Position numbers and translations under genes: made by a program
In this document: in pieces, positions 35,002 to 44,372 of the stretch
Numbering within the stretch: position 1 is the stretch's first letter
How the letters are laid out: the number at the start of each line of letters is the position of its first letter
Notes under the pieces: model-generated
What the model was told of the DNA's origin: nothing
The model's database searches: none
What the model saw: the letters and a program-made list of their open reading frames with translations, nothing else
Origin: Planifilum fulgidum
GTDB taxonomy: Bacteria > Bacillota > Bacilli > Thermoactinomycetales > DSM-44946
DNA length: 64,000 bases
Reading direction: 5' to 3'
NCBI RefSeq assembly: GCF_900113175.1
Contig: NZ_FOOK01000012.1
Location: 2,771 to 66,770, forward strand

Positions 35002-36444
35002 TCAGGCTGGGGATTTTTGGGTCCTTTTTTTGCCGATGTGGTGAAACAGAATCGTCAGCACGAAGGGCACGATGAGGACAATCGCCATGCCGACCAGGAA
35101 CATCGGGATGTGTTGCACCATGATGGAGATGAAGGCCGGCAGTCCCCCGACGCCGATGGCGGGTGCCAACACGCCGTTGAGGGAGATGAAGACCGCCCCC
35201 AGAGCCGAACCGGTAAGCGCCGCGTAGAAGGGGAATTTATGCCGCAGGTTCACCCCGAACATCGCCGGTTCGGTGATGCCGAAATAGGCGGACAGGGCCG
35301 AGGTGGAAGCCATGCTCTTCTCGTTGGCGTTTTTGGCGACCCAGAACATGGCGAGGGCCGCGCTTCCCTGGGCGATGTTGGACAGGGCGATCATCGGCCA
35401 GATGAAGGTGCCGCCGTTTTGAGTGATCAGTTGCAGGTCGACGGCGATGAACATGTGGTGCATCCCCGTGATCACCAGGGGAGCGTACAGGGAACCGAAA
35501 AGCAAAGCTCCCACCGCCGGGGCGGCATCGTAGATCATCACGATTCCCTGGGTGAGCAGGTCCCCGAGGTGACGGGTGACGGGTCCGATGACCGCCAAGG
35601 CGAGCCCGCCGGTGATGACGATCGTCGTGATGGGGACCACAAGCAGTTGGATGGCGTTGGGCACCCGCTTTTTCAGCCATTTTTCAACGACGCTCAGGAC
35701 GTAGGCCGCCACAAACACGGGCAGAATCTGGCCCTGGTAACCCACTTTTTCGATCTGGAAAAGGCCGAGAATGTCGAAATAGGGAATCTCCCCTTCGATT
35801 CCCGCCGCCGCCTTTCCGTAATTCCAGGCGTTCAAGAGGTCGGGATGAACCAGAAGCAGTCCCAACACGATTCCCAGGATTTCCGAGCCTCCGAACCGTT
35901 TTGCGGCGGACCAACCGACGATGGCGGGGAGGAAGACGAAGGCGGTGTTGGCCATCGTGTTGATGAGATCCCACAGGCCCTGGAGATCGGGGTAGGCTTC
36001 CAGCAGACTTTTGTCCTCGATAAACAGCCCTTCCGCCCCGATCAGGTTGTTGATTCCCATCAGCAGACCGGCGGTGATGATGGCCGGCAAAATGGGCATG
36101 AACACATCGGAAAAGGTTTTGATCAATCGCTGGAATGGATTCAGTTTTTTGGCCCCCACCTCTTTCACGTCCGAGACGGTGGCGGTTTCAACGCCGGCCA
36201 GTTCCACAAATTCCTTATATACTTTTTCCACCTCGTTGGGTCCGATGACGATTTGAAAAACGCCCGCATTGGTGAAATGTCCCTTTACCAATTCCACCTT
36301 TTGCAGCTTGTCCGCATCGACTTTTCCCTCATCCTTCAGCACGAGCCGAAGCCTCGTCACGCAATGGGCCGCTTGGACGAGATTCTCTTTTCCCCCGATG
36401 CCTTGCAGGATTCCTTCGGCGATTCGACGGTAATCCTTGGACAT
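35002..36444 (-). CDS. treP: PTS trehalose-type EIIBC component
   Basis: A 480-residue phosphotransferase permease. The EIIB domain (about 1-85) has the phosphorylated cysteine in AAHCVTRLRLVL. It is followed by the EIIC membrane domain of the glucose/sucrose/trehalose superfamily (LPAIITAGLLMGINNL, ITGMHHMFIAVDLQL). No fused EIIA is present. The glucose-type EIIA at 40240 could supply phosphate, as in Bacillus where TreP depends on a separate EIIA. ATG 36444 is 6 bp from AAGGAGG; an ATG 6 bp earlier touches it. First gene of treP-treC, with about 100 bp to the hydrolase gene. Confidence 0.92.
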   Translation of the reverse strand: MSKDYRRIAEGILQGIGGKENLVQAAHCVTRLRLVLKDEGKVDADKLQKVELVKGHFTNAGVFQIVIGPNEVEKVYKEFVELAGVETATVSDVKEVGAKKLNPFQRLIKTFSDVFMPILPAIITAGLLMGINNLIGAEGLFIEDKSLLEAYPDLQGLWDLINTMANTAFVFLPAIVGWSAAKRFGGSEILGIVLGLLLVHPDLLNAWNYGKAAAGIEGEIPYFDILGLFQIEKVGYQGQILPVFVAAYVLSVVEKWLKKRVPNAIQLLVVPITTIVITGGLALAVIGPVTRHLGDLLTQGIVMIYDAAPAVGALLFGSLYAPLVITGMHHMFIAVDLQLITQNGGTFIWPMIALSNIAQGSAALAMFWVAKNANEKSMASTSALSAYFGITEPAMFGVNLRHKFPFYAALTGSALGAVFISLNGVLAPAIGVGGLPAFISIMVQHIPMFLVGMAIVLIVPFVLTILFHHIGKKRTQKSPA

Positions 36445-36605
36445 ATCCATCCTCCTTTTCTGTGACTTCAGAAAGCCCGGCGACAGGATGTTTTTTGGTG
36501 CGGAAAAACAAAGGCATTATGCCCTAAAAAACGCCCAGGGTCAACCGGGGGGAGAAATTGCCGCGCCCCCCGTCTTATCCAGTGTAGGGAACACCGGGGG
36601 AAATT

Positions 36606-36623
36606 ATGTGATTATATTCACAA
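36606..36623. promoter_or_regulatory. Rex- or Fnr-type palindrome, left site
   Basis: ATGTGA-TTATAT-TCACAA, one mismatch from TTGTGA-N6-TCACAA. That consensus is shared by the redox repressor Rex of Bacillaceae and by Fnr/CRP-family activators. It overlaps a possible -10 for treP on the minus strand. Confidence 0.55.
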
Positions 36624-36748
36624 TAATAGCTGTTTGGTGTAGCCGTTTTTTTACATTTCGCGAAGGAGAATAATTCGATATTTACTAGGTTATTGACAAT
36701 AAGAAAATCGGAGGGATTTTCGGGGGGAGAGGATGCAACGTCAATTTA

Positions 36749-36766
36749 TTGTGAAATAGTTCACGA
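36749..36766. promoter_or_regulatory. Rex- or Fnr-type palindrome, right site
   Basis: TTGTGA-AATAGT-TCACGA, one mismatch from the consensus, centred about 52 bp upstream of the predicted start of the PTS-ldh transcript. A lactate dehydrogenase gene in the operon is a classic Rex target. Confidence 0.6.
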
Positions 36767-36866
36767 TTTGTTCAACCCTTTTGGCCCTTGCGCGACTTAT
36801 AATGAAAGTGCGGAAGGGACTAGCTTTTAGCTGTCATGGTTAGACTCGGAAAAAGGGGGGGTGAAC

Positions 36867-37094
36867 ATGAATCGGCGTTATTGGGTGGGTTATGCCGCTG
36901 TGTTTTCGATGATCTGGATCGCAACGGGATTGTTTTCCGTCATCGAGGGAGGGCCGCAGTCGCAGGCGGTGCTGGTTTTCAGCTTCGCCTTTGCGCTGGT
37001 TCTCATTGCGGCGACCTGGCTGAGCAGCCGGCTGCTCGCCCATATTCGTCGATTCGAAGCCAAGCGGGATGCCCTCTATCGACGCGGGAAGTGA
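36867..37094 (+). CDS. Small membrane protein heading the PTS-ldh operon
   Basis: A 75-residue protein with two hydrophobic segments (YAAVFSMIWIATGLFSV and AVLVFSFAFALVLIAATWL) and a basic C-terminal tail (HIRRFEAKRDALYRRGK). ATG 36867 follows a G7 run; a GTG at 36861 is also possible. I do not recognise the family. It lies 39 bp upstream of the EIIB gene in the same orientation, so a role linked to the sugar PTS is possible but unproven. Confidence 0.7.
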   Translation: MNRRYWVGYAAVFSMIWIATGLFSVIEGGPQSQAVLVFSFAFALVLIAATWLSSRLLAHIRRFEAKRDALYRRGK

Positions 37095-37133
37095 TTTCGG
37101 TATCGAATGCTGTGAATGAAGGAGGAGTTTGCC

Positions 37134-37463
37134 ATGTCCGAGCCGATCCGACTGATCATCTTGTGCAGCTGGGGAGCGACCTCCAGTCAGCTGGCCAAAA
37201 AAGTGAAGGAGGCGGCGGACAAGCGGGGAATCGAATTGACGGCCGATGCGGGCGGAACGGGCGAATTCAAAAAGAAAGCCGACCAGTATAATGTCGCCCT
37301 GCTGGAGCCCCAGGTACGCCATCTGAAGAAGGAAATGGAGAAAATCGCTGAAGAACACGGCATTCCCCTGGAAATCGTCGATCAAAGGGCCTTTGCCCTG
37401 ATGGACGGAGACAAGGTGTTGGATCAAGTCCTGACGATGATGAAAGGGAGACGGGAACCATGA
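37134..37463 (+). CDS. PTS lactose/cellobiose-type EIIB
   Basis: A 109-residue cytoplasmic phosphocarrier with the phospho-cysteine Cys11 in LIILCSWGATSSQLAKK, where family members usually have CSAGMSTS. ATG 37134 follows GGAGGAG. It transfers phosphate from EIIA to the incoming sugar at EIIC. Its stop overlaps the ATG of the EIIC gene. Confidence 0.9.
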   Translation: MSEPIRLIILCSWGATSSQLAKKVKEAADKRGIELTADAGGTGEFKKKADQYNVALLEPQVRHLKKEMEKIAEEHGIPLEIVDQRAFALMDGDKVLDQVLTMMKGRREP

Positions 37464-38752
37464 ACATCATGAATTGGCTGGAAAACCGGCTCATGGAACC
37501 CCTTGGGCGATTGGCCCAAAACACCTATCTCCAAGCAATCCGGGACGCCTTCGTCATTTTTGCGCTGCCGGTCATCCTGACGGGTGCGATTTTTCTCATC
37601 ATCGCCAACCCGCCCACCTCGATTGAATGGGCGCCGATCCAGGCCTGGGCGAACGCGGTCGAGCCGATTCAGGCGCAGATCCTGTTCCCGTTCCAGCTCA
37701 CGTTTGGCATCATGGCCGTCACGGTCGCCTTCGGCATCGGGTACAGCCTCGGCGAACGCAGGGATGTGGATTCGGTCATGGCGGGAATCCTTTCCATGCT
37801 CGCCTTTTTGATGACCGCCTTCCCGGTGGAGGACATCACCAAGATCCCCTTCGGAAAGATCTTGGATTATCTCGGCGGGCAAGGGTTGTTCGTCGCCATC
37901 ATTTTGGGGATCTTGACAACCGAGGCGATGCGCTTTCTCATCAAGCGGGGATTCGCCTTTGAATTGCCGGCGGGCGTTCCCCCGTACGTGATGCGGACCT
38001 TCCGCGTTCTGGTTCCTTTCATGGTGATTTTGCCGACCGTCTGGATCCTGGAATGGATCGTCTGGGCCAATTTCGGCATCACGATTCCGCAGGCCGTTCT
38101 GGAGTTGTTCAGCCCCCTCGTCGCGGCATCCAACTCCTATCCTGCCGCCCTTGGCATGATCCTGTTGATGATGGTGCTCTGGGGGATGGGAATCCACGGA
38201 ATGAACGTGGTGTCTTCCGTGGCGTATCCCTTCTGGATGACTCAGTTGGCGGAGAACGCTGAGGCCGTCAGCGCCGGAGCGACCGCCCACGGAATCGTGA
38301 CGGAGCCCTTCTTCCACATGTTCGCCCATATCGGCGGGTCCGGGGCGACCTGGGGTCTGGTGATCTTCATGTTGCTCTCGCGTTCCCGCCAATTGAAGGA
38401 AGTGGGGAAAACGGCCCTGATTCCGGCGATCTTCAACATCAACGAACCCGTCATCTTCGGTCTGCCGATCGTGTTGAATCCGATCATGTTCATTCCCTTT
38501 GTTCTCGGACCGGCGGTGATCGTCACGATCAACTACATTCTGTTCGCCACCGGGATTTTGCCGCCGGTGATCATTCAACCGCCGTTCACCGTCCCGATTT
38601 TCCTCGGTGGTTTCATCGCCACCGGCGGTTCCGTCCTTGCCGGATTGGTTCAGGTGATCGATGCGGTGATCGCCGCCCTGATTTACTGGCCGTTCTTTAA
38701 ACGGTACGAAAAGACGCTGATCGAACAGGAACAATCGGCCCAAGAGGGCTGA
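37460..38752 (+). CDS. PTS lactose/cellobiose-type EIIC permease
   Basis: A 430-residue membrane protein of the Lac/CelB EIIC family with about ten segments. It has the conserved GMGIHGMNVVSSV, FHMFAHIGGSGATWGL and INEPVIFGLPIVLNP stretches, the last containing the glutamate that contacts sugar in this family. The natural sugar could be a beta-glucoside, galactoside or chitobiose. No phospho-glycosidase gene accompanies it in the operon, which is unusual. Confidence 0.93.
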   Translation: MNIMNWLENRLMEPLGRLAQNTYLQAIRDAFVIFALPVILTGAIFLIIANPPTSIEWAPIQAWANAVEPIQAQILFPFQLTFGIMAVTVAFGIGYSLGERRDVDSVMAGILSMLAFLMTAFPVEDITKIPFGKILDYLGGQGLFVAIILGILTTEAMRFLIKRGFAFELPAGVPPYVMRTFRVLVPFMVILPTVWILEWIVWANFGITIPQAVLELFSPLVAASNSYPAALGMILLMMVLWGMGIHGMNVVSSVAYPFWMTQLAENAEAVSAGATAHGIVTEPFFHMFAHIGGSGATWGLVIFMLLSRSRQLKEVGKTALIPAIFNINEPVIFGLPIVLNPIMFIPFVLGPAVIVTINYILFATGILPPVIIQPPFTVPIFLGGFIATGGSVLAGLVQVIDAVIAALIYWPFFKRYEKTLIEQEQSAQEG

Positions 38753-38772
38753 GCGGACAAGGAGTGACGCCG

Positions 38773-39105
38773 TTGGATCTGGAACAAGCGATTTTCCATC
38801 TCGTGCTTTACGGAGGAAACGCCCGCGGAAAGGCGTATGAAGCGCTGGATGCGGCGGAGGAATTCCGGTTTGAGGAAGCGGAGAAGCTGCTTCAGGAAGC
38901 GGAAGCGGAGTTGATGAAGGGGCACAAGTGGCAGACGGATTTGGTGCAATCGACGGGGGATGATCCCCCGAGCTTTCTCGCCATCCATGCCCAGGATCAT
39001 CTCATGACGGCGCTGGCGGAATTGAATTTGGTCAAGCGGTTTGTAAAAAACTACCGTTTGATCGAGGAGCTGAAAAAGCGGGTGGAAGCATTGGAGAATC
39101 GTTGA
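38773..39105 (+). CDS. PTS lactose/cellobiose-type EIIA
   Basis: A 110-residue helical phosphocarrier. The active histidine lies in FLAIHAQDHLMTAL. The start is best placed at TTG 38773, 8 bp after AAGGAG; a GTG at 38764 overlaps that site. With EIIB and EIIC it completes a Lac-family PTS. Confidence 0.9.
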   Translation: MDLEQAIFHLVLYGGNARGKAYEALDAAEEFRFEEAEKLLQEAEAELMKGHKWQTDLVQSTGDDPPSFLAIHAQDHLMTALAELNLVKRFVKNYRLIEELKKRVEALENR

Positions 39106-39124
39106 CCCGGAGATGGGCGGGTTT

Positions 39125-39148
39125 CCCGCCGCCTGTGCGGGCGGCGGG
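39125..39148 (+). other. GC-rich hairpin inside the PTS-ldh operon
   Basis: A 9-bp all-GC stem CCCGCCGCC/GGCGGCGGG without a T tail sits between EIIA and ldh. It may act as an mRNA-stabilising or processing element rather than a terminator. Confidence 0.5.
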
Positions 39149-39211
39149 GACCTGCCTTTCCGTGAGAAGGCGATGAGAAGGAGAAGCCCGCGCCCGCTTG
39201 CACGGTCATGA

Positions 39212-40180
<969 letters not shown>

Positions 40181-40239
40181 TCCACGATACTAGATTTGTG
40201 CATTCAAAATCGTGATCAAGGAAATGGAAGGGTCAGACG

Positions 40240-40794
40240 ATGTTCAGACAGGCGATTGAAAAACTGCAACGTTTCATCGGAAAAAGCTCCTCCGAAAAGG
40301 AAGCGGAACGTTCCGCCGGAACGCCTTCTGCCGGTGAGGGGGAGGAGGAGACCTTTGTTTGCCCGATGACCGGCAGGCTGCTTCCGATCACCGAAGTGCC
40401 GGACCAGGTGTTTTCCCAAAAAATGATGGGGGACGGCTTTGCGATCGATCCGGCGGAGGGGGTTGTCGTTTCTCCCGTCGAGGGGGAAATCGTCAATCTC
40501 TTTCCCACCAAGCACGCCATCGGCATCCGTTCCAGGGGAGGACGGGAGATCCTGATTCACATCGGGATCGACACCGTCAACCTGAAGGGAGAAGGCTTCA
40601 AACCCCTGATTTCTGAAGGGGATCAGGTCAAACCGGGGCAAAAATTGATGGAAGTGGATCTGGACCTTCTCCGGAACAAGGCGACCTCCGCCATCACTCC
40701 GGTCCTTTTCACCAACCTGCGGGAAGGGGAAAAGGTGGAGCTGAAAAAGGCGGAGGCCCGGCAGGGTGAAGAAGCCGTCGTGGCGGTGACATGA
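40240..40794 (+). CDS. PTS glucose-type EIIA domain protein
   Basis: A 184-residue cytoplasmic phosphocarrier. An acidic/Ser-rich N-terminal linker (about 20-40) precedes the EIIA-Glc domain with [27 protein letters not shown] (first His) and [14 protein letters not shown] (phosphorylated His). It can phosphorylate EIIB domains lacking their own EIIA, such as the TreP protein encoded nearby. It is 60 bp after ldh, probably the last gene of that transcript, and is followed by strong terminators. Confidence 0.92.
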   Translation: MFRQAIEKLQRFIGKSSSEKEAERSAGTPSAGEGEEETFVCPMTGRLLPITEVPDQVFSQKMMGDGFAIDPAEGVVVSPVEGEIVNLFPTKHAIGIRSRGGREILIHIGIDTVNLKGEGFKPLISEGDQVKPGQKLMEVDLDLLRNKATSAITPVLFTNLREGEKVELKKAEARQGEEAVVAVT

Positions 40795-40807
40795 CATTTC
40801 GAAAAAA

Positions 40808-40829
40808 CGGGGCGGACCGGTCCGCCCCG
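40808..40829 (+). other. Hairpin between the EIIA gene and the terminator
   Basis: The perfect palindrome CGGGGCGGA/TCCGCCCCG has no T run. Confidence 0.5.
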
Positions 40830-40843
40830 TGATGGCTCCAATT

Positions 40844-40875
40844 CCGAGGCGGACGTTCGTCCGCCTCGGTTTTTT
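40844..40875 (+). terminator. Strong terminator of the PTS-ldh operon
   Basis: A perfect 12-bp stem CCGAGGCGGACG/CGTCCGCCTCGG with a 2-base apex is followed by six T residues. Confidence 0.92.
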
Positions 40876-40894
40876 GGTTTGCGAAATCTCATGT

Positions 40895-40924
40895 GGACGG
40901 GATATTGGGCCCGTCCAGTTTTTT
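40895..40924 (+). terminator. Second tandem terminator
   Basis: A stem GGACGGG/CCCGTCC is followed by AG and six T residues. The bases from here to 41104 contain only a GAACCGGC/GCCGGTTC hairpin (41074-41096) next to the end of the leftward gene. Confidence 0.65.
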
Positions 40925-41104
40925 GTCTCCGTACCCGGGCCTCGGATCCCGGGCGGCCTCCGGCTGCCGACGAGCGCGGCGCTGTTCGCTCCCGGGAGAA
41001 CGAGATTCCTTGTTCCTTCGCTTCTTCATCGCCGGATGCTCCTTTGCATTCCCTTTTTTTGCAGTTTTCCCCGGAACCGGCGGACTATGCCGGTTCGGTG
41101 AAAA

Positions 41105-41524
41105 TCATGCTTCGGGCTTCTCCGCGACATATTCGGGAAATTCCTCCGCAAAGGTTTTCACCACTTCCTGATATTCCTCATCGGGAATTTCTTCGGGGGA
41201 GCCCTTTTCGATTTCGAAGAAGTAGGGAGGGCCCGAAGGATTTTTTTTGTCGTAGTACATGCCGATCAGCCTTCCTTGGTGGTAGAAGGTGGCGCCCAGG
41301 ACCGCTTCCACCCCGCCCTCCAGGTCCAGAAAGAAGACGGGTTCCACCTGCTCCAGCACGGTTTCGGTGTAGACTTCCCCCGGATAGCGGAGCACCAGGG
41401 CGTCTTCCTCGTCTTCCGCAATGAAGAGTTGCTTTTTGGAGTCCTTGGACCAGACCAGCAGCAAGTGCTTCACGTTTTCGTGGATGAAGACGTACTGGTG
41501 GGGGGTTTCGAAACGGACATGCAC
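41105..41524 (-). CDS. Conserved-looking cytoplasmic protein of unknown function
   Basis: A 139-residue soluble protein, acidic at its C-terminus (PDEEYQEVVKTFAEEFPEYV). It contains alternating strand-like stretches (YVFIHENVKHLLLVW, QLFIAEDEEDALVLRYPG, VFFLDLEGG). I do not recognise a family. GTG 41524 follows GGAGGG with 8-bp spacing; the longer open frame upstream runs through the opposite-strand dinB leader and is not credible. Divergent from the DinB gene. Confidence 0.7.
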   Translation of the reverse strand: MHVRFETPHQYVFIHENVKHLLLVWSKDSKKQLFIAEDEEDALVLRYPGEVYTETVLEQVEPVFFLDLEGGVEAVLGATFYHQGRLIGMYYDKKNPSGPPYFFEIEKGSPEEIPDEEYQEVVKTFAEEFPEYVAEKPEA

Positions 41525-41643
41525 GGTTTGATCCCTCCGCGATGGGTGATATGAAGGTGCGATCCAACTATAACACAATTTCCGGCCGGCTCCACCCGAA
41601 CGGAAAGGGGAGGAGATTTTCCGGGAGAGGTCGAATAGATAAA

Positions 41644-41657
41644 CGAACATATGTTCT
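41644..41657. promoter_or_regulatory. LexA (SOS) box upstream of the DinB-family gene
   Basis: CGAACATATGTTCT matches 13 of 14 positions of CGAACRNRYGTTYG and contains the perfect palindrome GAACATATGTTC. It lies 44 bp upstream of the DinB start; dinB of Bacillus is a known LexA target. Confidence 0.75.
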
Positions 41658-41672
41658 TTATGAAAGGAGGAA

Positions 41673-41694
41673 GGCGCTTCCTGCGGGAAGCGCC
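41673..41694 (+). promoter_or_regulatory. Hairpin between ribosome binding site and start codon of the DinB gene
   Basis: AAAGGAGG (41663-41670) lies 30 bp before ATG 41701, too far to work normally. A 9-bp hairpin GGCGCTTCC/GGAAGCGCC sits between them and would bring the effective distance to about 8 bases. Confidence 0.45.
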
Positions 41695-41700
41695 GCGGAA

Positions 41701-42189
41701 ATGACCGGGGGAACAGAGACATTGCGGGAACTTTTGCTTGAGGAATTGGGCGCCGGCGTAAGGACGACCAAGAAACTGCTGGCCCGGGTGAGGCCCGGAG
41801 AGTGGGATTTCCGACCGGCGGACAACATGCGTTCGCTGGGAGAGCTGGCCAATCATCTGGCGCAGATTCCGTTCGTCGATCTGGCCATCCTCCAGGAAAA
41901 GAGCGAGGAGGAAGTGCGCAAGCTGGAGTCGGAACACGCCTCTTCCGATCCGGAGAAGCTGTGTGAATGGATGGAAGAGGGCTTTCAGTCCTTGTGCGAT
42001 TACATGCGCGGTTTGGACGAAGAGAGCTTCCTGACCCGAAGGACGAAGCCCTTCTATGCCGATCACGGCTCCACCCAGGCCAAATGGCTCGTTGAGATCG
42101 TCACCCACGTGTATCACCACCGGGCCCAGCTGTTTCAGTACCTGAAACAACTGGGCCATCCGGTCAACATGTTCGATTTGTACGGGTGA
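41701..42189 (+). CDS. DinB/YfiT-like four-helix metalloprotein
   Basis: A 162-residue DinB-superfamily protein. Likely metal-binding histidines are in LANHLAQ and in VTHVYHHRAQL. The family includes damage-inducible proteins and bacillithiol or mycothiol S-transferases. A LexA box upstream favours an SOS-induced role. ATG 41701 is the first in-frame ATG; its ribosome binding site is displaced by a hairpin. A short overlapping frame (41660-41704) that ends across this ATG might couple translation. Confidence 0.85.
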   Translation: MTGGTETLRELLLEELGAGVRTTKKLLARVRPGEWDFRPADNMRSLGELANHLAQIPFVDLAILQEKSEEEVRKLESEHASSDPEKLCEWMEEGFQSLCDYMRGLDEESFLTRRTKPFYADHGSTQAKWLVEIVTHVYHHRAQLFQYLKQLGHPVNMFDLYG

Positions 42190-42249
42190 AGGGGATTTGC
42201 GGCGGATGCCCGCGGGAGGGCATCCGTTTTTTTGCGTTTTCGATTTCCC

Positions 42250-43677
42250 CTACAGCTCGGCGATGCGAAAGCGGATTTTGGCTCCTCCCCCGGGTGCGTT
42301 GCCCGCGGTGATCCATCCGCCGTGTTTCTCCGCAAGGGTTTTGGCGATATACATTCCCAGACCGGCATGCCCCGATTTTCGCGCCGGGTCTCCCCGGTAG
42401 AAGGGCTGGAAGAGGCGGCGCAGGTCCTCTTCGGAAAGGCCGGGACCCGTGTCGGTGATCTCCATTTCCACCCCCTCCTCATCCAGGAGAACGCGCCAGC
42501 GGATCTCTCCCCGGGCGGGAGTGTAGCGAAGGGCGTTGGTGATCACATTGTCGAGAATTTGCGACAGGCGATGGCCGTCCAGCCGCATCGGCCGGGGACG
42601 GCGGCGAGAATCCTCCAGACTGAAATGCAAACGGATTTTCTTGCGGTTGCAGAGGGAAAGGTATTCTTCCTTCTTCTCCTCCAGGTAAGCGCCAAGGTCC
42701 AGGGGGGAGGGGGAAAGGGAAAAATCGGCCCGCTCCAGACGGTTGGCCTCCTGCATCTCTTCCAGCATCCGGATCGCCCGTTCGCTATTTGCAAAAATGG
42801 CCCGGAGGGGGCGGTGAAGGCGCCCTTCTTCCTGCGGCACCCGATTCAGGAGGTTTTCGGCGTGCCCGCGAATGATCGTGAGCGGGGTGAACAGGTCATG
42901 GGCCAGGGCGGCCAGCATCTCCCGCCGTCCCTGTTCCGCCCTCCACTGGGTTTCCAGGGACGTGCGAAGGGAATGGCGCATTTTTTCAAAGGCTTCGCCC
43001 AGGGCGTACAGCTCCCGGGTTCCGCCCACTGCGCCCAAGGTGAAGTCCAGATCTCTCCGTTCCACCCGGGCCGCCCCCTCCATCAGGGCGTCGATCGCAG
43101 GGGAGATCCGCCTTTCAAGGCGACGGCCGAACCAGTAGGCGAAGAAGGCGATGGCGACAAAGGGAGTGGCCATCGCCAGGATGAGTACGACCGCCGCCAG
43201 AGGGGAATCGTTGGCCTTAAGAAAGGAGATCTCATAGCCGAGCACGAGCACACCCGCCAGCCGGCCCCGGCCGTCGCTCAGGGGAATATACCGGTAGACC
43301 AGTCCTTCCCGGGTTTCCGTCGTGTTCAGCTTTCGGATCCACTGTTTTGGATCCGTTTTTTCCGGCGGGGGAAGGGTCCCGTACCCCTTTCCCCCCTCCA
43401 GGGGGAGGACCCGGTAGGCGATTCCTTCGGTCGGGATTTTCTCTTCCAAAAGGGGACGGGTTTCGGGATCGAGCAGTTTTTCCCCCGATTCTTCCGCGAA
43501 GCGGAGGATGGCCGGCACCTGTTTTTCGTAATAGTTGGCGGGCCGGAAGAAGAGAAGAAGCGTCAGGCCGAGGAGGAGCCAGATCAGCGCGGACACCACG
43601 GCGCTCCACAGAATGACGGACAGGGCCAGGCGGATGAATTGACGGCGAAAGCTGGGAGGAGGATTTATTTTTCCCAA
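42250..43677 (-). CDS. Sensor histidine kinase of the immunity-type cluster
   Basis: A 475-residue membrane kinase. TM1 (about 16-45), an extracytoplasmic sensor of about 120 residues, TM2 (about 165-190) and a HAMP linker precede the HisKA domain (His in MLAALAHDLFTPLTIIRGH). The ATPase has N box DNVITNALRYTP, G1 DTGPGLSEED and G2 HAGLGMYIAKTLAE. The TTG at 43677 overlaps the regulator gene's 3' end by 13 bases. The sensor probably detects a membrane-active peptide, judging by the ABC genes upstream; the signal is not known. Confidence 0.9.
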   Translation of the reverse strand: MGKINPPPSFRRQFIRLALSVILWSAVVSALIWLLLGLTLLLFFRPANYYEKQVPAILRFAEESGEKLLDPETRPLLEEKIPTEGIAYRVLPLEGGKGYGTLPPPEKTDPKQWIRKLNTTETREGLVYRYIPLSDGRGRLAGVLVLGYEISFLKANDSPLAAVVLILAMATPFVAIAFFAYWFGRRLERRISPAIDALMEGAARVERRDLDFTLGAVGGTRELYALGEAFEKMRHSLRTSLETQWRAEQGRREMLAALAHDLFTPLTIIRGHAENLLNRVPQEEGRLHRPLRAIFANSERAIRMLEEMQEANRLERADFSLSPSPLDLGAYLEEKKEEYLSLCNRKKIRLHFSLEDSRRRPRPMRLDGHRLSQILDNVITNALRYTPARGEIRWRVLLDEEGVEMEITDTGPGLSEEDLRRLFQPFYRGDPARKSGHAGLGMYIAKTLAEKHGGWITAGNAPGGGAKIRFRIAEL

Positions 43678-44345
43678 CGGTATCCAATCCCCCAGACGGT
43701 GGTGATGGGGTTCAGTCCCGGTTCGGCGGCGGCAAGCTTTGCCCGGATTTTTTTGATGTGTTCGGTCACCGTGGCGCTGCTTCCCTCTCCGAACCCCCAA
43801 ATTTTTTCATAGATTTGCTCCCTGGAAAACACCTGTCCCGGATGGAGGGCCAAAAAGCGAAGGATGTCAAATTCCTTGCCCGTCATCGGCACTTCCCGGT
43901 TCCGGACGTGCACTTTCCGCTGTTTCAGATCGATGGTCAGGTTTCCGAAGCGGAGGACCGTCATCTCCTTGCCCAGGGCGGAGCGCTGTTCCCGGCGCAG
44001 GTGGGCGGCGATCCGCGCCTTCAGTTCCCGCAGGCTGAAGGGTTTGGTCAAGTAATCGTCGCCCCCGGCGGTTAAGCCCTCGATCCGGTCTTCCACCTCC
44101 CGCCGGGCGGACAAAAAGAGGATGGGGCACGCCACCGTCTCCCTGATGGCCCGGCAGACCTCGATTCCGTCCAGCCCCGGCATCATGATGTCCAGCACGA
44201 TCAGATCCGGCTGGTGCTTGAGGAGCGGAAAGATCCCATTTCCGTCCGTGGCGGTGAGGACCCGGTATCCCTCGTCCTCCAGGGCGTCCTTGATCATGTC
44301 GACTAGGTCTTGTTCATCATCGACGATCAGGATCGTCGCCGGCAC
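43665..44345 (-). CDS. OmpR-family response regulator
   Basis: A 226-residue regulator. The receiver domain has the acidic pair in IVDDE, phospho-acceptor Asp in IVLDIMMPG, SAR and the Lys of LTKPFS. The C-terminal winged helix has MTGKEFDILRFLALHPGQVF and TVTEHIKKIRAKL, ending WGIGYRWEK. GTG 44345 follows GGGAGG; an ATG at 44360 is an alternative. It likely controls the upstream ABC genes and is co-transcribed with them. Confidence 0.93.
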   Translation of the reverse strand: MPATILIVDDEQDLVDMIKDALEDEGYRVLTATDGNGIFPLLKHQPDLIVLDIMMPGLDGIEVCRAIRETVACPILFLSARREVEDRIEGLTAGGDDYLTKPFSLRELKARIAAHLRREQRSALGKEMTVLRFGNLTIDLKQRKVHVRNREVPMTGKEFDILRFLALHPGQVFSREQIYEKIWGFGEGSSATVTEHIKKIRAKLAAAEPGLNPITTVWGIGYRWEK

Positions 44346-44372
44346 GTTACATCCTCCCATCCTGTTCTGATC

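Larger units (their letters stand above)
36445..36866. other. Divergent regulatory region between treP and the PTS-ldh operon
   Basis: This 420-bp AT-richer region holds two TTGTGA-N6-TCACAA-like palindromes (separate entries). A consensus -10 TATAAT at 36798-36803 serves the rightward operon, but no matching -35 precedes it. A TATAAT on the minus strand (36611-36616) lies inside the left palindrome and may serve treP. A TTGACA is at 36692-36697. Confidence 0.6.

Noticed and set aside
41525-41722. 66-codon N-terminal extension of the unknown protein at 41105-41524
   Set aside because: It would cover the LexA box and leader of the opposite gene; GTG 41524 has a good ribosome binding site.
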